From positions 28,044 through 92,043 of the forward strand of contig NZ_JASCIS010000031.1 in assembly GCF_029968015.1 (NCBI RefSeq): a stretch of 64,000 nucleotides of DNA, in the 5' to 3' direction. Position 1 is the first letter of the stretch. Every line of letters starts with the position of its first letter. Position numbers and translations under genes: made by a program. Below, in pieces: positions 7,843 to 20,309 of the stretch. This stretch comes from Streptomyces luteolus. GTDB taxonomy: Bacteria; Actinomycetota; Actinomycetes; Streptomycetales; Streptomycetaceae. Under the pieces are notes generated by a model, which saw nothing but the letters and a program-made list of their open reading frames with translations, did no database searches and had not been told where the DNA came from.

Positions 7843-8937
7843 TCAGCGGGTGGCGCGGAGCTGGAGCAGATACGTCGCCGTCAGCGCCACCGCACGCTCG
7901 CCGTCGTGCGACAACTCCTCCAGGGCGCGGGTCGCCCGGTCCCCGGGAATGTCCGCGAGGGCCTGGGTGAGCCGTCCGCGCGCGGGTGCCGCCGTGGCGT
8001 CGTCGGCGAGACGGTCGACGAGTGCGGTCGCGATCCGGTCCGCCGTCGCCGTGTCGCTCGCGAGGGCGGCGAGGACGTCGGCCGCGTCGGTGTCGTTCCT
8101 GCCCGCCACGACCATGTCCACCAGCGTCGGGACCACCTCGGGCACCCCGCGCGTGCCGAGCGCCAGCGCCGCGTGCCCGCGGACCACGACGTCCGCGTTG
8201 CCGAGCGCCTCCCGCAGCCGCGCGGTGGCCCCGTCGCCGGGCAGCTCGGCGAGCGACTGCACGGCCCGCTCCCGTACGGCGGCGAGGGGCGAGCCCAGGC
8301 CCTCCGCGAGGAGAGCGGGCACGCCGGGGCCCGCGCCCGCGCCCTCGGCCATGCCCTGGCCCTCTCCTCGGCCTTCTCCCGCGCCTTCACCCGCGCGTTC
8401 TCCCGCGCGTTCACCCGCGTCCGAGTGGGCGAGGGCCCAGCGCAGCGCCCCGGCGACGTTCGGGTCCGCCTCGTTCAGGGCCGCCTCGACCAGGGCCTCC
8501 ACCGGAACCGGAACCTCGTCCACGGCGGAGAGCGCGGCGCGCTGACGCGTCTCCGTGTGCTGCGACCCGAGCGCCTGGAGCAGGGAGACGACCTGCAGCA
8601 CCTCCTCCCACCCGCCCGGCTCCGCGGCGTCGATCCGGCGCAGCCGGGTGAGCAACTCGGTCTCGGCGGCGATGCGTTCACGCGTCTGCCGGATCAGGTC
8701 GTCGACGAGGGCGGACGGCGTGAACCCCGGATCGTCGAGGGCGCGCCCGATCTCGCGCAGGGACATCCCGAGCGAACGCAGGCTCTCCACGTGGAAGATC
8801 CGCCGGATGTCGTCCCCGGAGTACTCCCGGTAGCCCGAGCTCGTCCGCCCCGTCGGCCGCACCAGGCCCAGCGACTCGTAGTGCCTGAGCATGCGCGCAC
8901 TGACGCCGGAGCGCCGGGCGACCTCGCCGATCAGCAT
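7843..8937 (-). CDS. MerR-family regulator with C-terminal HEAT-like repeats
   Basis: A 364-aa protein. Residues 1-70 are a MerR helix-turn-helix and wing (MLIGEVARRSGVSARMLRHY, GYREY), followed by the dimerisation helix. The remainder is helical repeats rich in Ala/Leu (ALADIPGDRATRALEELSHD) with a Gly/Glu-rich low-complexity linker (GERAGERAGEGAGEG). The start was set at the ATG at 8937 because AGGAAGG lies upstream and the MerR motif begins there; a longer frame exists. HEAT-type arrays usually bind protein partners, and the gene just upstream encodes a separate HEAT-repeat protein, so the two may form a complex. There is no cysteine metal site of classical MerR, so the signal is unknown. 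Confidence 0.82.
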   Translation of the reverse strand: MLIGEVARRSGVSARMLRHYESLGLVRPTGRTSSGYREYSGDDIRRIFHVESLRSLGMSLREIGRALDDPGFTPSALVDDLIRQTRERIAAETELLTRLRRIDAAEPGGWEEVLQVVSLLQALGSQHTETRQRAALSAVDEVPVPVEALVEAALNEADPNVAGALRWALAHSDAGERAGERAGEGAGEGRGEGQGMAEGAGAGPGVPALLAEGLGSPLAAVRERAVQSLAELPGDGATARLREALGNADVVVRGHAALALGTRGVPEVVPTLVDMVVAGRNDTDAADVLAALASDTATADRIATALVDRLADDATAAPARGRLTQALADIPGDRATRALEELSHDGERAVALTATYLLQLRATR

Positions 8938-9045
8938 GCGCTGGATCCTTCCTGGGGCTGGTGTGCGCCGGACGGGCTGAATCTCACGGTGCCGGGCGGC
9001 GTCGGTTGCGGGACGGGGCCGGTGCGGGGCGGCGCCCGGCAGCAC

Positions 9046-9696
9046 CTACTCCAGCACTCGTACCCGCTTCGCCTCCTCGATCGCGAACTCGAACCCGGTG
9101 TCAGGGTCGTGCAGCAGCCGCTCCGTGGCGAGCGCGTGGGTGCGCACCCCCGGGTCGGTGGCCGCCGCGGCCGTACGCAGCACCGGAACGATCAGCTCGC
9201 CCAGGGCGATCAGCGCCCGGCTGAGGCTCAGCTGCGTCTCCCGGTCACCGCGCCCCAGCTGCGTCGCGAGCACGGCGGCAAGCCCGGCCTCCTCGCCCTC
9301 CGGTACGAGCAGGACCGCGGCCCGCCAGGCGCTCCGGGCCACCTCGTCCTCGGGATCGGCGAGGAGCGCCGGGGTGATCGCCGGCCAGGCGCTGCGGTCC
9401 CCGATCTTGGACAGCGTGTGCAGGGCCTGACTCCGGGCCTGCACACGCTCCGAGCGGACCTCCCGGAGCAGCTCGGGCAGCGTCAGGTCCACCGGGTGGC
9501 GGGTGAGCGCCCAGGTCAGCATGTCGCGGACGAAGAACTCCGGCTCGACCGCGCAGCGCTCGACCAGCTTGCCGACGAACCGCGGGTCCGGCTCCGTACC
9601 GACCGCCATCGCCGCCCGCAGCCGCACCGACGCACGGCCGTCCGCCAGGCCCGCCGTCGCGGCCGCCGCATCCCCGCCCAGGGTCTCCATGGTCAT
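9046..9696 (-). CDS. HEAT-repeat protein, partner of MerR-HEAT regulator
   Basis: A 216-aa, almost wholly helical protein of repeated two-helix units (ASVRLRAAMAVGTEPDPRFV, QARSQALHTLSKIGDRSAWP, SAWRAAVLLVPEGEEA), with no signal peptide or membrane segment. The ATG at 9696 is preceded by AGGAGG at 8 nt; an in-frame GTG at 9705 overlaps that site and is rejected. It sits 108 bp upstream of the MerR-HEAT gene in the same direction, so the two are likely one transcript. The fold suggests a scaffolding or phosphorelay-like role, but no catalytic residues are visible and the function is unknown. Confidence 0.8.
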   Translation of the reverse strand: MTMETLGGDAAAATAGLADGRASVRLRAAMAVGTEPDPRFVGKLVERCAVEPEFFVRDMLTWALTRHPVDLTLPELLREVRSERVQARSQALHTLSKIGDRSAWPAITPALLADPEDEVARSAWRAAVLLVPEGEEAGLAAVLATQLGRGDRETQLSLSRALIALGELIVPVLRTAAAATDPGVRTHALATERLLHDPDTGFEFAIEEAKRVRVLE

Positions 9697-9727
9697 CGGG
9701 ACCACCTCCTCGACCAGGAGTCAAGGG

Positions 9728-9744
9728 CTTGTCACGGTGTCAAG
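9728..9744. promoter_or_regulatory. MerR-type dyad in promoter of the HEAT/MerR operon
   Basis: CTTGTCACGGTGTCAAG is a 17-bp dyad with a single mismatched pair. On the minus strand it contains a TTGACA-like -35 (9743-9738) ahead of the HEAT gene start at 9696. A dyad overlapping the -35/-10 spacer is the usual MerR arrangement, so autoregulation by the MerR-HEAT protein is inferred. The -10 element is not clear. Confidence 0.5.
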
Positions 9745-9997
9745 GTCAAGCGATCCCGCCCGGATAGTGCCCGGACAGCGCGCGGACCGGGCGCCGGAGG
9801 GCCGTGAGGAAGCGCGGTTACGAGGTGGAGACAGAGCCGCCACCGATACGGGACACCAGGTCAGCCGGTGCGGAACGCGCGCGGACGCGGCCGCGCGCGA
9901 CCCTTTTCGTCGCAGGTGACCCCTTGACCGCCGTACCCCAAAGGTTTAACTTGCGGTAGCAGTAGATGCACGATCGCCGAAAGGAGGCGACCAGCGG

Positions 9998-10075
9998 ATG
10001 AACACCAACTCCGACCTCGGCCGCCTCGCCCAGCTCACGGTCTGGGTGCCTGGCCGGATCGCGCACGGCTGCTGA
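9998..10075 (+). CDS. Possible 25-aa small ORF upstream of xdh operon
   Basis: The frame encodes MNTNSDLGRLAQLTVWVPGR plus IAHGC. It has an unusually good ribosome site (AAGGAGG, 10 nt before ATG), and a promoter-like TTGACC with a weak -10 17 bp downstream lies at about 9921-9949. It occupies the 600-bp gap between the HEAT gene and xdhA. It could be a leader peptide of the xdh operon, a free small protein or a gene stub. I do not recognise a family. Confidence 0.4.
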   Translation: MNTNSDLGRLAQLTVWVPGRIAHGC

Positions 10076-10296
10076 ACCCGCCGTTCTGACGGGCCGCTTC
10101 ACGGCACCGTCCCCCGGGTTTCCCCTCACATCCCTCTCCCGTCACACCTGCCGGTATTGCCTTGCCTTCCGGTACGTCGATGACGCATGCCGTAGTGCGC
10201 CCGCCCCAGCTCGCGCGGAGCGTCCGAACACAGAAAGCTGCCGACCTTGGCGAACACGATGAACCAGCCGATCGCGCACCGAACCGAGGGCCTGTC

Positions 10297-11777
10297 ATGA
10301 CGGCGGCACGGATCACGGTCAACGGCACCGAGACGCCCCTCGCCCCGGCTGCGCCCCACACCACCGTTCTCGACTTCCTGCGTGACCGCGGCCTCACCGG
10401 CACCAAGGAAGGCTGCGCCGAGGGCGAATGCGGCGCCTGTTCGGTCCTGGTGGCCCGGCCCGGCGTGGACAAGCCCACCGACTGGGTCGCGGTCAACGCC
10501 TGCCTGGTCCCGGCCGCCGCCCTCGACGGCCAGGAGGTCGTCACCTCCGAAGGCCTCGCCACCATCGGCGAGCCCGGCACGGCACCTGAACTGCACCCCG
10601 TACAGCAGGAGATGGCCGTCCGCGGCGGCTCCCAGTGCGGGTACTGCACCCCGGGCTTCGTCTGCAGCATGGCCGCCGAGTACTACCGGTCGGACCGCTG
10701 CGAGCACGCGGAGACGGAGGCCGGAGCCGCCGACGGCACCGACGGCGCCGACCACGAGCACGGCCCCAACGGCTTCGACCTGCACGCCCTGAGCGGCAAC
10801 CTCTGCCGCTGCACCGGCTACCGGCCGATCCGCGACGCCGCGTTCGCCGTCGGCGAGCCCACCGACGAGGACCCGCTCGCACAGCGCCGCGAGCAGGCCC
10901 CGCCCGCGCCGGCAGCCACCGAGTACACCCAGGACGAGTCCGTCTTCGTACGGAAGAACACCCTCGCCGAGACCCTGCAGGTGCTGCGCGAGCGGCCCGA
11001 CGCGGTGGTCGTGGCCGGGTCCACGGACTGGGGCGTCGAGGTCAACATCCGCTCCCGCAGGGCGAGTTGCGTCGTCGGCCTGGACCGGCTCCCCGAACTG
11101 CGGGAGCTGCGCGTCGAGTCCGACCACATCGAGCTCGGGGCCGCGCTCACGCTCACCGAGATCGAGCGCCGCCTCGACGGTGAAGTCCCGCTGCTCGCCG
11201 AGCTGTTCCCGCAGTTCGCGTCCCGGCTGATCCGCAACGGCGCCACCCTCGGCGGCAACCTGGGTACCGGCTCGCCCATCGGTGACAGCCCGCCGGTGCT
11301 GCTCGCCCTGGAGGCGTCGCTCGTGCTCGCCGACGCCGACGGTGAGCGGGAAGTGCCGCTCGCCGACTACTTCACCGGTTACCGGCAGAGCGTGCGCCGT
11401 CCCGGTGAGCTGATCCGGGCGGTGCGCATCCCGCGCCCGCTCTCGCCGGTCACCGGCTTCCACAAGATCGCCAAGCGTCGCTTCGACGACATCTCCAGCG
11501 TCGCGGTCGCCTTCGCCCTCGACATCGAGGACGGGATCGTCCGCAAGGCCCGCATCGGCCTGGGCGGCGTGGCCGCCACCCCGATCCGGGCGCTTGAGAC
11601 CGAGGCCGCCCTGGAGGGCAAGCCCTGGTCGGCGGAGACCGTCGACGCCGCGGCCCGAGTGCTGCGCGGTGCGGGCACGCCGATGAGTGACCATCGGGCC
11701 AGTGCCATCTACCGTTCCGCGATGCTCGGCCAGAGCCTGCTGAAGTTGCACGCACAGACCACCGAGGCGGTGTCGTC

Positions 11778-11781
<4 letters not shown>
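10297..11781 (+). CDS. xdhA: Xanthine dehydrogenase small subunit (2Fe-2S and FAD domains)
   Basis: A 494-aa subunit that carries electrons from the molybdenum centre to NAD+. The N-terminal plant-type ferredoxin domain shows CAEGECGACSVLV, then the second cluster motifs CGYCTPGFVCSM and CRCTGYRPI, separated by an Asp/Glu/His-rich insert (about residues 135-160). The FAD domain follows (VVVAGSTDWGVEVN, IRNGATLGGNLGTGSPIGDS). The start was set at ATG 10297, where the domain begins; a longer frame back to 10162 lacks homology-like sequence. It overlaps xdhB by ATGA and heads a three-gene xanthine/hypoxanthine oxidation operon in purine catabolism. Confidence 0.92.
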
Positions 11782-14973
<3,192 letters not shown>

Positions 14974-14979
<6 letters not shown>

Positions 14980-15002
14980 CACCGCCTCGGGCGGTGTCAG
15001 CC
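14974..15002 (+). terminator. Terminator after xdhABC
   Basis: A perfect 13-bp stem (GGCTGACACCGCC / GGCGGTGTCAGCC) with a TCG loop. Its left arm contains the xdhC stop codon. There is no U-tract, as is common for Streptomyces terminators. Confidence 0.8.
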
Positions 15003-15120
15003 CCGGGTCGGCCCCGGTCAGCTCCGGGTCAGCTCCGGGTCGGCCCCGGTCAGCCCCGGGTCGGCCCCGGTCAGCCCCGGTCAGCCCCGGTCAGTTCCGG
15101 TCAGCCCCGGTCGGCCCGGT
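15003..15120. repeat. Tandem 8-10 bp repeats
   Basis: About a dozen imperfect copies of CCCCGGTCAG / CTCCGGGTCG make up the spacer between the xdh terminator and a gene remnant. It looks like simple slippage expansion. The copies partly extend the 3' end of the remnant's reading frame. Confidence 0.75.
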
Positions 15121-15658
15121 CACCCTCGATCCGCCTTCGTGCAGGTCGCCAGGGCCCCCGCCTCGTGGTGCGGGCGCCCGGCGGGGAGCCGTCAGCGACG
15201 CGGGACGGTTCGGCACGGCCTGCCGGAACGTCGGCCGATGGCTGCCGTCCTCGGCGCGCCAGGTGCCGAGGAAGCGCTCGCCGAGCCGCTTGTGGACGGT
15301 GCGCTGCTCGCCGAAGCCCTGCCCGGCATGCCAGTCGAGTGTCGTACGGCTGTTCCAGGTCTTCGTCGAGAACGCCGCCGACCGCCCGTCGCCCGCGACC
15401 CGGACCCGGTCCCAGCCGTCCCAGTCCTTGGAGACGTGGGTGTCCCAGGCACCGAACTCCCCGGTGCCGACGGCCGCGGCGGACTCCGTCGGCGGCTCAC
15501 CGTCGCGACCCGGTGCCCGTCGCCCCAGCTCGACGACCGCCTCGTCGTCAGTCCTTCACGATTCGGGACGCGTCGGCCCCCGTCCCACACCCGGTGACAC
15601 CGCCCACGGCCACGAGTGCCGCGGCGCCCCCCGACCCCTCACCCGAACGGCTCGCCAA
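15091..15658 (-). pseudogene. Frameshifted lipoprotein-like gene remnant
   Basis: Two minus-strand frames join into one plausible protein. The first (15658-15548, TTG start possible) has a short hydrophobic stretch ending in lipobox-like GGVTGC, then ADASRIVKD and a stop. The second frame (15555-15091) carries no start codon but continues smoothly as DDEAVVELGRR, GEFGAWDTHVSKDWDGWDRV, then TKTWNSRTTLDWHAGQGFGE, with strongly GC-biased third positions. One extra base near 15546-15550 (GAC-TGA instead of GAC-GAC) explains the break. The C-terminus runs into tandem repeats. I do not recognise the family. It could instead be expressed only as a short peptide. Confidence 0.5.
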
Positions 15659-15695
15659 GGGGACAGCCGCCGGGGCAGGACCTTCACTGGGAGGC

Positions 15696-17327
15696 ATGGC
15701 TCGCCTCGACCAAGCGCCCGCCCGGCGCCTTCGCTCAGCCGCTGCCCTGGGCCTTGTCGGGGCCCTCGCCGTCGCGGGCTGCTCGGGCCTCGACAACACC
15801 GCGGCCCTCCGCGCGGCACCCACGCCGACCTCGGAGTTGTCCTCCGCGCCGCCCGCCCAGCCGCCCCCGAGCCTCACCCGGGACAAGGTCGACGCGGCTG
15901 TGGACCAGCTGGACGAGGTCGTCCAGGACGCCATGCGCAGGACCGGTGTGCCGGGCGTGGCCGTCGGTGTGGTCCATGACGACGAGGTGCTGTACCTGAA
16001 GGGCTTCGGGGAGCGGAAGGCCGGTGCGGAGGGGAAGGTCGGGGCCGACACCGTGTTCCAGCTCGCCTCGGTCTCCAAGCCGGTCGCCTCGACCGTGGTC
16101 GCCGCGGAGGTGGGGGGAAAGACCGTCGGCTGGGACGACCCGGTCGTCAAGTACAGCCCCGGCTTCACCCTCAAGGACCCCTGGGTCACCGACCACGTCA
16201 CGCTCGCCGACCTGTTCTCGCACCGCAGCGGGCTGCCCGACCACGCCGGTGACCTCCTGGAAGACCTCGGCTACGACCGCTCGTACATCCTGGAGCATCT
16301 GAGGTACGAGCCGCTGGCCCCGTTCCGGGCGAGCTACGCGTACACCAACTTCGGGCTGACCGAGGCCGCGGTCGCCGTCGCGCGGGCGGCGGACACCAGC
16401 TGGGAGAAGCTGTCGGAGGACAAGCTGTACGGGCCGCTCGGCATGGACTCCACCAGCTCCACCTTCGCCGACTACGAGAAGGCCGAGAACAAGGCCGTCG
16501 CACACGTGAAGCAGGGTGACACCTGGAAGGCCGCGTACGTGCGGGACGCCGAGGCGCAGAGCCCGGCCGGCGGGGCCAGCTCCACCGTGCGGGACATGGC
16601 GAAGTGGCTGCGACTGCAGCTCGGCAACGGCAAGTTCGACGGCAAGCAGGTCGTCGACGGCGAGGCCCTGGCCGAGACGCATCTGCCGCACATCGTCTCC
16701 CAGCCGCCGCCCGCCCCCGCGGGCAGGACCGGGTTCTACGGCCTCGGCTGGAACGTCAGCTACGACGACCAGGGCAGGCTCAAGCTCGGCCACTCCGGTG
16801 CGTTCGAGCTGGGGGCGGCCACCAACGTGACGTTGCTGCCTTCGGAGAACCTCGGCATCGTCGTCCTCACCAACGGCTCACCCGTCGGCGTGCCCGAGTC
16901 GATCTCCAGCACGTTCCTCGACACCGCGCAGACGGGCGGGCCCACCGTCGACTGGCTGGCGTTCCTCGGCCCGCTCCTCCAGCAGTCGGCGGAGGGCGAA
17001 CGCTCCGAGACCGACTACGCCAAGCCCCCGAAGGACGCGACCCCGGCCAAGGAGGACGACGCGTACACCGGTACGTACGCCAACGACTACTACGGCCCGA
17101 TGACGGTCAGCGTGGAAGGCGACGAGCTCATCATGCAACTGGGCCCGAAGAAGCAGCGGTTCCGGCTTACGCACTACGACGGGGACACCTTCAGCTACAG
17201 CACTACGGGCGAGAACGCGGTGGGGTTGTCCGGCGTGACGTTCACGGTCGACGCCGAGGGGCGTGCGGAGAAGGTCCGGGTGGAGAACCTGGACGCGAAC
17301 AAGCTGGGCACGTTCACGAGACAGTGA
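15696..17327 (+). CDS. Serine hydrolase lipoprotein of the class C beta-lactamase / DD-peptidase fold
   Basis: A 543-aa protein with an N-terminal lipoprotein signal (ALAVAGC, lipidated Cys29) and a Pro/Thr-rich spacer. The penicillin-binding fold follows, with the SVSK tetrad (Ser125, Lys128), YTN (Tyr216-Asn218) and HSG near residue 370. A C-terminal lipocalin-like domain (TGTYANDYYGPMTVSVEGDE) is of the DUF3471 type often fused to such esterases. It may act as a D-aminopeptidase, esterase or beta-lactamase-like hydrolase at the outer membrane face. ATG 15696 is chosen because the signal starts there, though GGGAGG is only 1 nt away. It is a single gene ending at a REP-like terminator. Confidence 0.88.
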   Translation: MARLDQAPARRLRSAAALGLVGALAVAGCSGLDNTAALRAAPTPTSELSSAPPAQPPPSLTRDKVDAAVDQLDEVVQDAMRRTGVPGVAVGVVHDDEVLYLKGFGERKAGAEGKVGADTVFQLASVSKPVASTVVAAEVGGKTVGWDDPVVKYSPGFTLKDPWVTDHVTLADLFSHRSGLPDHAGDLLEDLGYDRSYILEHLRYEPLAPFRASYAYTNFGLTEAAVAVARAADTSWEKLSEDKLYGPLGMDSTSSTFADYEKAENKAVAHVKQGDTWKAAYVRDAEAQSPAGGASSTVRDMAKWLRLQLGNGKFDGKQVVDGEALAETHLPHIVSQPPPAPAGRTGFYGLGWNVSYDDQGRLKLGHSGAFELGAATNVTLLPSENLGIVVLTNGSPVGVPESISSTFLDTAQTGGPTVDWLAFLGPLLQQSAEGERSETDYAKPPKDATPAKEDDAYTGTYANDYYGPMTVSVEGDELIMQLGPKKQRFRLTHYDGDTFSYSTTGENAVGLSGVTFTVDAEGRAEKVRVENLDANKLGTFTRQ

Positions 17328-17370
17328 GCGTCGGCTGGATTGCTCCCCTCCCCGCCCCTTCCCGAAAGCC

Positions 17371-17442
17371 TGCGGCGCTTCGGGGGCCAGCCCCCGGACC
17401 CCCGCTCCTCAAACGCTGGAGGGGCTGGATTTGGCCCCCCGG
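17371..17442. repeat. REP-like intergenic palindromic element (copy A)
   Basis: A GC-rich block with CAGCCCCCGGACCCCCGCTC followed by CTCAAACGCTGGAGGGGCTG lies between convergent genes. A clear relative occurs at 58910-59042, so this is a dispersed Streptomyces-type repeat. Its dyads could also act as a bidirectional terminator. Confidence 0.75.
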
Positions 17443-17443
17443 G

Positions 17444-20308
17444 CTACTGCATCTGCCGCCGCACCAGCTCGTGCAACCGCCCGCCCGTGTCCGCCAACAG
17501 CTGGGCCGGTGGGCCCTGTTGGACGACGCGGCCCTCCGACATGACGATGACGCGGTCGGCGCCAAGGACCGTGGAGAGCCGGTGGGCGATCACGATGCGG
17601 GTGGCGTTCAGGGTGCGGGTGCTGTCCATGACCGTGCGCTGCGCCTCGTTGTCCAGGGCACTCGTCGCCTCGTCGAAGAAGAGGACGCGGGGGCGGCGGA
17701 TCAGGGCCTGGGCGATCATCAGGCGCTGGCGCTGCCCCCCGGAGATCGCGCCGCCGCCGGAGATCATCGTGTGCAGCCCCATCGGCATCCGCTTGATGTC
17801 CTCGGCGAGGCCCGCCATCGCCGCCGCCTCCCAGGCCTCCTCCTGCGTGAACGACTCGGCTCCGCAGATGCAGTCCAGGATCGAACCGGTCAGCGGCTGG
17901 GCGTTCTGCAGCACCACACCGCACTGCCGGCGCACCGCCGACTGGTCGAGGGCCGCGAGGTCCTGACCGTCGTAGAGCACGCTCCCCGCGACCGGCTCGT
18001 CGAAGCCGATCAGCAGGCGCAGCAGCGTCGACTTGCCGCAGCCGCTCGGGCCGACCACGGCCACGAACTCGCCCGGCCTGATCGAGAGCGACACGTCGTC
18101 CAGGACCAGCGGACCGTCGTCGGAGTAGCGGAAGGAGACGCCGCGCGCCTCGATCCCGCCCTGCAGCTCGCCCGGCTGGGTGCTCCCGGCGCGCACCTCC
18201 GGGGCCTCGTCGAACACCGGCTTGATCTGCTCGAACATCGGCAGCACCGAGGCCGCCGAGAGCAGTGCTCCGGTGAGCTGCGTGACGGCCGTCAGGAGCA
18301 TCGTCACGGCCGTGCTGAAGGTGAGGAACTCGGCCGCGGTCAGGCTGCCCCTCGCCGGTCCCGCGAGCAGCACGAACATGATGAGCGTGCAGAGCGGCAG
18401 ATAGACGGAGTTGAGGACCGTCGTGACGTTCTTGATGCGGCCGGCCCGCTGCTGGAGCTCCCGGCTGCGCGCGAACTCCCCGGCCCAGGCCGCGTACGCG
18501 AAGCTCTCCGCCCCGGCGACGCGCAGCTTGGGCAGTCCGCGCAGGGTCTGGAACGCCTGGTTGTTCAGCTTGTTGGAGAGCTCCACCAGACGCCGCTGCC
18601 AGCGCAGTTCCCACAGCCCGAGGGTGAGGAACACGGCCGCGATGACGACGAGCATCCCCAGCGCGGCCAGGGCGAGCGGGACGCTGTAGAGCAGGAGCAG
18701 TACGACGTTCATCGCGCCGATCGAGGACGCCTGCAGGGCGACCGGGCCGATGCCCGACAGAACCCGCCGGATCGCGCTCACGCCCATCGCCGCACTCGCC
18801 AGCTCGCCCGTGGAGCGGGCGGAGAAGAAGCGTGTGGGCAGCCTCAACAGCCGGTCCCAGACCGCCGGTTGGAGGGCGCTCTCCATCCGGCCCTCCATCC
18901 GGAGGACGGTGAGGTTCTGCAACAGCATGAACGCCGCGGAGACGATGCTGGTGATCATGACGGCCACGGACACCTGGACGATCAGGCTCGTCTCGGCGTT
19001 CGGCACGAAGACACCGAGCACCTGCCCCGTGGCGATCGGCACGAGCGCGCCGACCACGACCGTCACCAGGGAGGCGAGCGCGAGATTGCGTACGTCGACG
19101 CCACTGCCGCGCAGACTGAACAGGGCGATCCGCCACGGCGTCAACGGCCGGTCCGGCAACGGCCGGTAGAGCATCACGGCCCGGGGCTCGAACTCGTCCG
19201 CGTTGGACTTGTCGACCCGGGTGCGCCGCCCCGACGTCGGGTGCACCGACTCGTAGCCGCCGCGCCGCCAGAGCAGCGCGACCGGAGTACCGCTCACGCG
19301 GTGCCCCACCAGTGGGCCCGCGTTCTCCCGCCACCAGCGGCCGTCGAGCCGCACGGCACGCGTACGGATCCGGGAGGCCACCGCGATCTGCTCCACCGGG
19401 TCGATCCGGTCGCTGACGGCGCCGCCCTCCACCGTGTCGGCCAGCGTGATGCCCGCCGCCTCGGCGACCAGACGACAGGCCGCGTACGTCGCGTCCCGGC
19501 CGCCGGCCGACTCCGTACGACGGGACGGACCCCGCCTGCCCGAGCGGCCGATCGAGGCGATCAGCGTGCGGTCGGCCTGCTCGCGGACGTTCTCGCCCGC
19601 CTTGATCCCGGCCGCCGTACGGTCCTCGTGGGCCCGCTCCAGGCGTTCGATCCAGCGGTCGAGCGCGGAAAGGAGCCGCCACTGCTGGTTGACCATCCGC
19701 TGCCACATCGCCGGGTCGACGAGCAGGTCGCCCGCCGCCTCGCCGCTGTAGGCCGCGCCGTACTGCACGCTGCCGGGCACGACCGGCATCCAGAGGATCT
19801 CGTCGTCGGCCACCACCTCGTCCCCGATGTTGCGGCCGTCTAGCGGCGCCTCGAAGAGGACCCGGTGGCCGCGTCCGATGCCGAGCGCGAAGGCGTGCTC
19901 CAGGAGGCTCAGCGCCTGGTCCTGGGTGTCGTACTGACTGGGGAACTGCTGCTCGTACGTCCAGGTGTCGCCGTAGTCCGCGCGGTACAGCTCGCGCAGC
20001 GGGATCCGGCGCAGCTCGCACCCGGCGAGGGGGCGGCCGACCAGGGTGTGCTGGGGGCCCTCGACCGGGCCCAGGAGCAGCGTGCCCGGTTCGAGACGGC
20101 CGAGGTAGTGCCAGTGGCCCTGCTGCACCGCGTCGACCGCGAACAGGTCGAGGGCGCCCGACACGACGAGCCACAGCACCTGCGGGCCCTCCAGGTGCAC
20201 GCTGCGCAGGCCCGCGCAGTCGACCGGAGTGCCGAGCGCGCCGAACGCGGCGGCCACGGTGTCTTCGGCGCCGCCGGAGTACGCGTGCTGTTCCGGTACG
20301 GAGGTCAC
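17444..20308 (-). CDS. NHLP-type bacteriocin export ABC transporter, permease/ATPase subunit
   Basis: A 954-aa fused ABC exporter. The N-terminal third (about residues 1-380) is a soluble domain with cNMP-binding-like strands (LWLVVSGALDLFAVDA, LGRLEPGTLLLGPVE) that lacks a peptidase. Then come six membrane segments from RIALFSLRGSGVDVRNLAL, and a C-terminal ATPase with Walker A GPSGCGKST, signature ISGGQRQRL and Walker B VLFFDEATSALD. This architecture is that of the second ATPase in NHLP (nitrile hydratase/Nif11 leader peptide) export cassettes. It starts 2 bp after the upstream C39-peptidase transporter stop, so the two are cotranslated and probably form a heterodimer exporting the peptide encoded at 23506-23733. 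Confidence 0.88.
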   Translation of the reverse strand: MTSVPEQHAYSGGAEDTVAAAFGALGTPVDCAGLRSVHLEGPQVLWLVVSGALDLFAVDAVQQGHWHYLGRLEPGTLLLGPVEGPQHTLVGRPLAGCELRRIPLRELYRADYGDTWTYEQQFPSQYDTQDQALSLLEHAFALGIGRGHRVLFEAPLDGRNIGDEVVADDEILWMPVVPGSVQYGAAYSGEAAGDLLVDPAMWQRMVNQQWRLLSALDRWIERLERAHEDRTAAGIKAGENVREQADRTLIASIGRSGRRGPSRRTESAGGRDATYAACRLVAEAAGITLADTVEGGAVSDRIDPVEQIAVASRIRTRAVRLDGRWWRENAGPLVGHRVSGTPVALLWRRGGYESVHPTSGRRTRVDKSNADEFEPRAVMLYRPLPDRPLTPWRIALFSLRGSGVDVRNLALASLVTVVVGALVPIATGQVLGVFVPNAETSLIVQVSVAVMITSIVSAAFMLLQNLTVLRMEGRMESALQPAVWDRLLRLPTRFFSARSTGELASAAMGVSAIRRVLSGIGPVALQASSIGAMNVVLLLLYSVPLALAALGMLVVIAAVFLTLGLWELRWQRRLVELSNKLNNQAFQTLRGLPKLRVAGAESFAYAAWAGEFARSRELQQRAGRIKNVTTVLNSVYLPLCTLIMFVLLAGPARGSLTAAEFLTFSTAVTMLLTAVTQLTGALLSAASVLPMFEQIKPVFDEAPEVRAGSTQPGELQGGIEARGVSFRYSDDGPLVLDDVSLSIRPGEFVAVVGPSGCGKSTLLRLLIGFDEPVAGSVLYDGQDLAALDQSAVRRQCGVVLQNAQPLTGSILDCICGAESFTQEEAWEAAAMAGLAEDIKRMPMGLHTMISGGGAISGGQRQRLMIAQALIRRPRVLFFDEATSALDNEAQRTVMDSTRTLNATRIVIAHRLSTVLGADRVIVMSEGRVVQQGPPAQLLADTGGRLHELVRRQMQ

Positions 20309-20309
20309 C

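Noticed and set aside
15192..15590. 132-codon minus-strand frame starting MWDGGRR
   Set aside because: Arg/Ser/Pro-rich shadow in a different frame from the coding-biased remnant 15091-15555.
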